A stretch of 64,000 nt of DNA from assembly GCA_031539345.1 (NCBI GenBank), contig JAVKMO010000014.1, positions 55,787-119,786 on the forward strand, in the 5' to 3' direction. This DNA is from JAVKMO01 sp031539345 (GTDB lineage Bacteria > Bacteroidota > Bacteroidia > Chitinophagales > Chitinophagaceae). The notes below the pieces were generated by a model. It did no database searches, was not told where the DNA came from, and saw only the letters and a list, made by a program, of their open reading frames with translations. Positions 63,686 through 64,000 of this stretch are shown here, piece after piece; position 1 is the first letter of the stretch; the number at the start of each line of letters is the position of its first letter. Both the position numbers and the translations under genes were made by a program.

Positions 63686-64000
63686 ATGAAAAAAGCGATG
63701 ACCTTTTCAGATGTTTTATTGTTTAGTAACCCGAATAGAAAGCGGAGTAAAACGTATTACAAATTAAAAACGATAGAACAGCATATTGATTTTAAAGCGT
63801 TAGAAAAGTTTGTGAGCTGTCTTTACAAAAGCAATTCGTCTACAGGTGGTCGTCCTCCGATTAGCCTTGAGACGAAACTGAAGATGTTATTTTTGCAATA
63901 TTTATACAATCTGAGTGACGAAGATTTAGAAGATGGGTTATTAGAAAATTGGTCTTTTCAAGAATTTGTAGGCGTAAGCGTGCAAGACAGTGTGCCTGAT
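63686..64000 (+). mobile_element. IS5-family insertion sequence transposase, 5' part (cut by the window edge)
   Basis: The frame from ATG 63686 is open to the right edge (105 codons). The product begins KKAMTFSDVLLFSNPNRKRS, with STGGRPPISLETKLKMLFLQYLYNLSD and a closing FQEFVGVSVQDSVPD, the DUF772 N-terminal part of IS5-type transposases. It is a different and intact relative of the decayed copy just upstream. The element's left inverted repeat cannot be fixed without its right end. Confidence 0.85.

Overview
The window is AT-rich bacterial chromosome from a member of the phylum Bacteroidota, probably a Chitinophagales or Sphingobacteriales-like lineage. Supporting marks are a PorW/SprE-type gliding or type IX secretion protein, a two-protein OsmC set, a DUF4290 protein, a DUF2723 membrane protein, the bacillithiol gene bshA, an sdhC-sdhA pair of the Bacteroidota cytochrome-b type, a MurA with Asp in place of the catalytic-loop Cys, and many signal peptides ending in AQ. 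Shine-Dalgarno sequences are largely absent. The genus cannot be resolved from the sequence alone.

Layout. 1-8467 (minus strand): PorW-like protein (cut by the left edge), OsmC, HscB, a large secreted protein, an EamA transporter, and hisD-hisG. 8753-11920 (minus): YihY, MltG, QueA. 11980-13401 (plus): CCA-adding enzyme. 13426-17578 (minus): a compact operon of an outer-membrane barrel protein, a Rieske protein, an imelysin lipoprotein and a di-haem oxidoreductase, likely for metal acquisition or periplasmic redox. 17745-22491 (minus): RuvX, DUF2723 protein, DnaN. 22729-30419 (plus): kdsA, a stand-alone M23-peptidase-like N-terminus, ftcD, sua5, bshA, a TPR protein, a NUDIX hydrolase, msrB, panB. 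30424-34881 (minus): UMF1-type MFS transporter, tatC, a periplasmic-binding-like protein, zapA, glutaminyl cyclase. 35245-38130 (plus): sdhC and sdhA.

The stretch 38131-46149 is the clearest accessory block. It holds a 999-residue UPF1-like SF1 helicase bounded by inverted integron-like core sites, a cytosolic group-2a-type uptake hydrogenase (hupS-hupL) with a strong terminator and no maturation genes, and two remnants of a Mu-like prophage, one carrying a probable nuclease domain. The block sits exactly where sdhB would be expected after sdhA and where secY/map would be expected before infA, so two normally contiguous core operons end at it.

From 46150 to 49839 lies the alpha ribosomal operon (infA, rpmJ, rpsM, rpsK, rpsD, rpoA, rplQ), followed by OsmC, a DUF4290 protein and murA. 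The region 52514-55979 (minus) is a second variable area: small envelope proteins, a lipoprotein gene preceded by a 16-copy heptanucleotide repeat that currently leaves its ATG out of frame (a probable phase-variable locus), a frameshifted outer-membrane protein and its intact paralogue, and a leftover gene tail. 55979-62795 (minus): haloperoxidase-like lipoprotein, exonuclease III, sugar-isomerase-like protein, haem O synthase, fatty-acid desaturase, a cupin and an unrecognised protein. The right end contains a decayed IS5-family transposase and the start of another, intact as far as the window goes.
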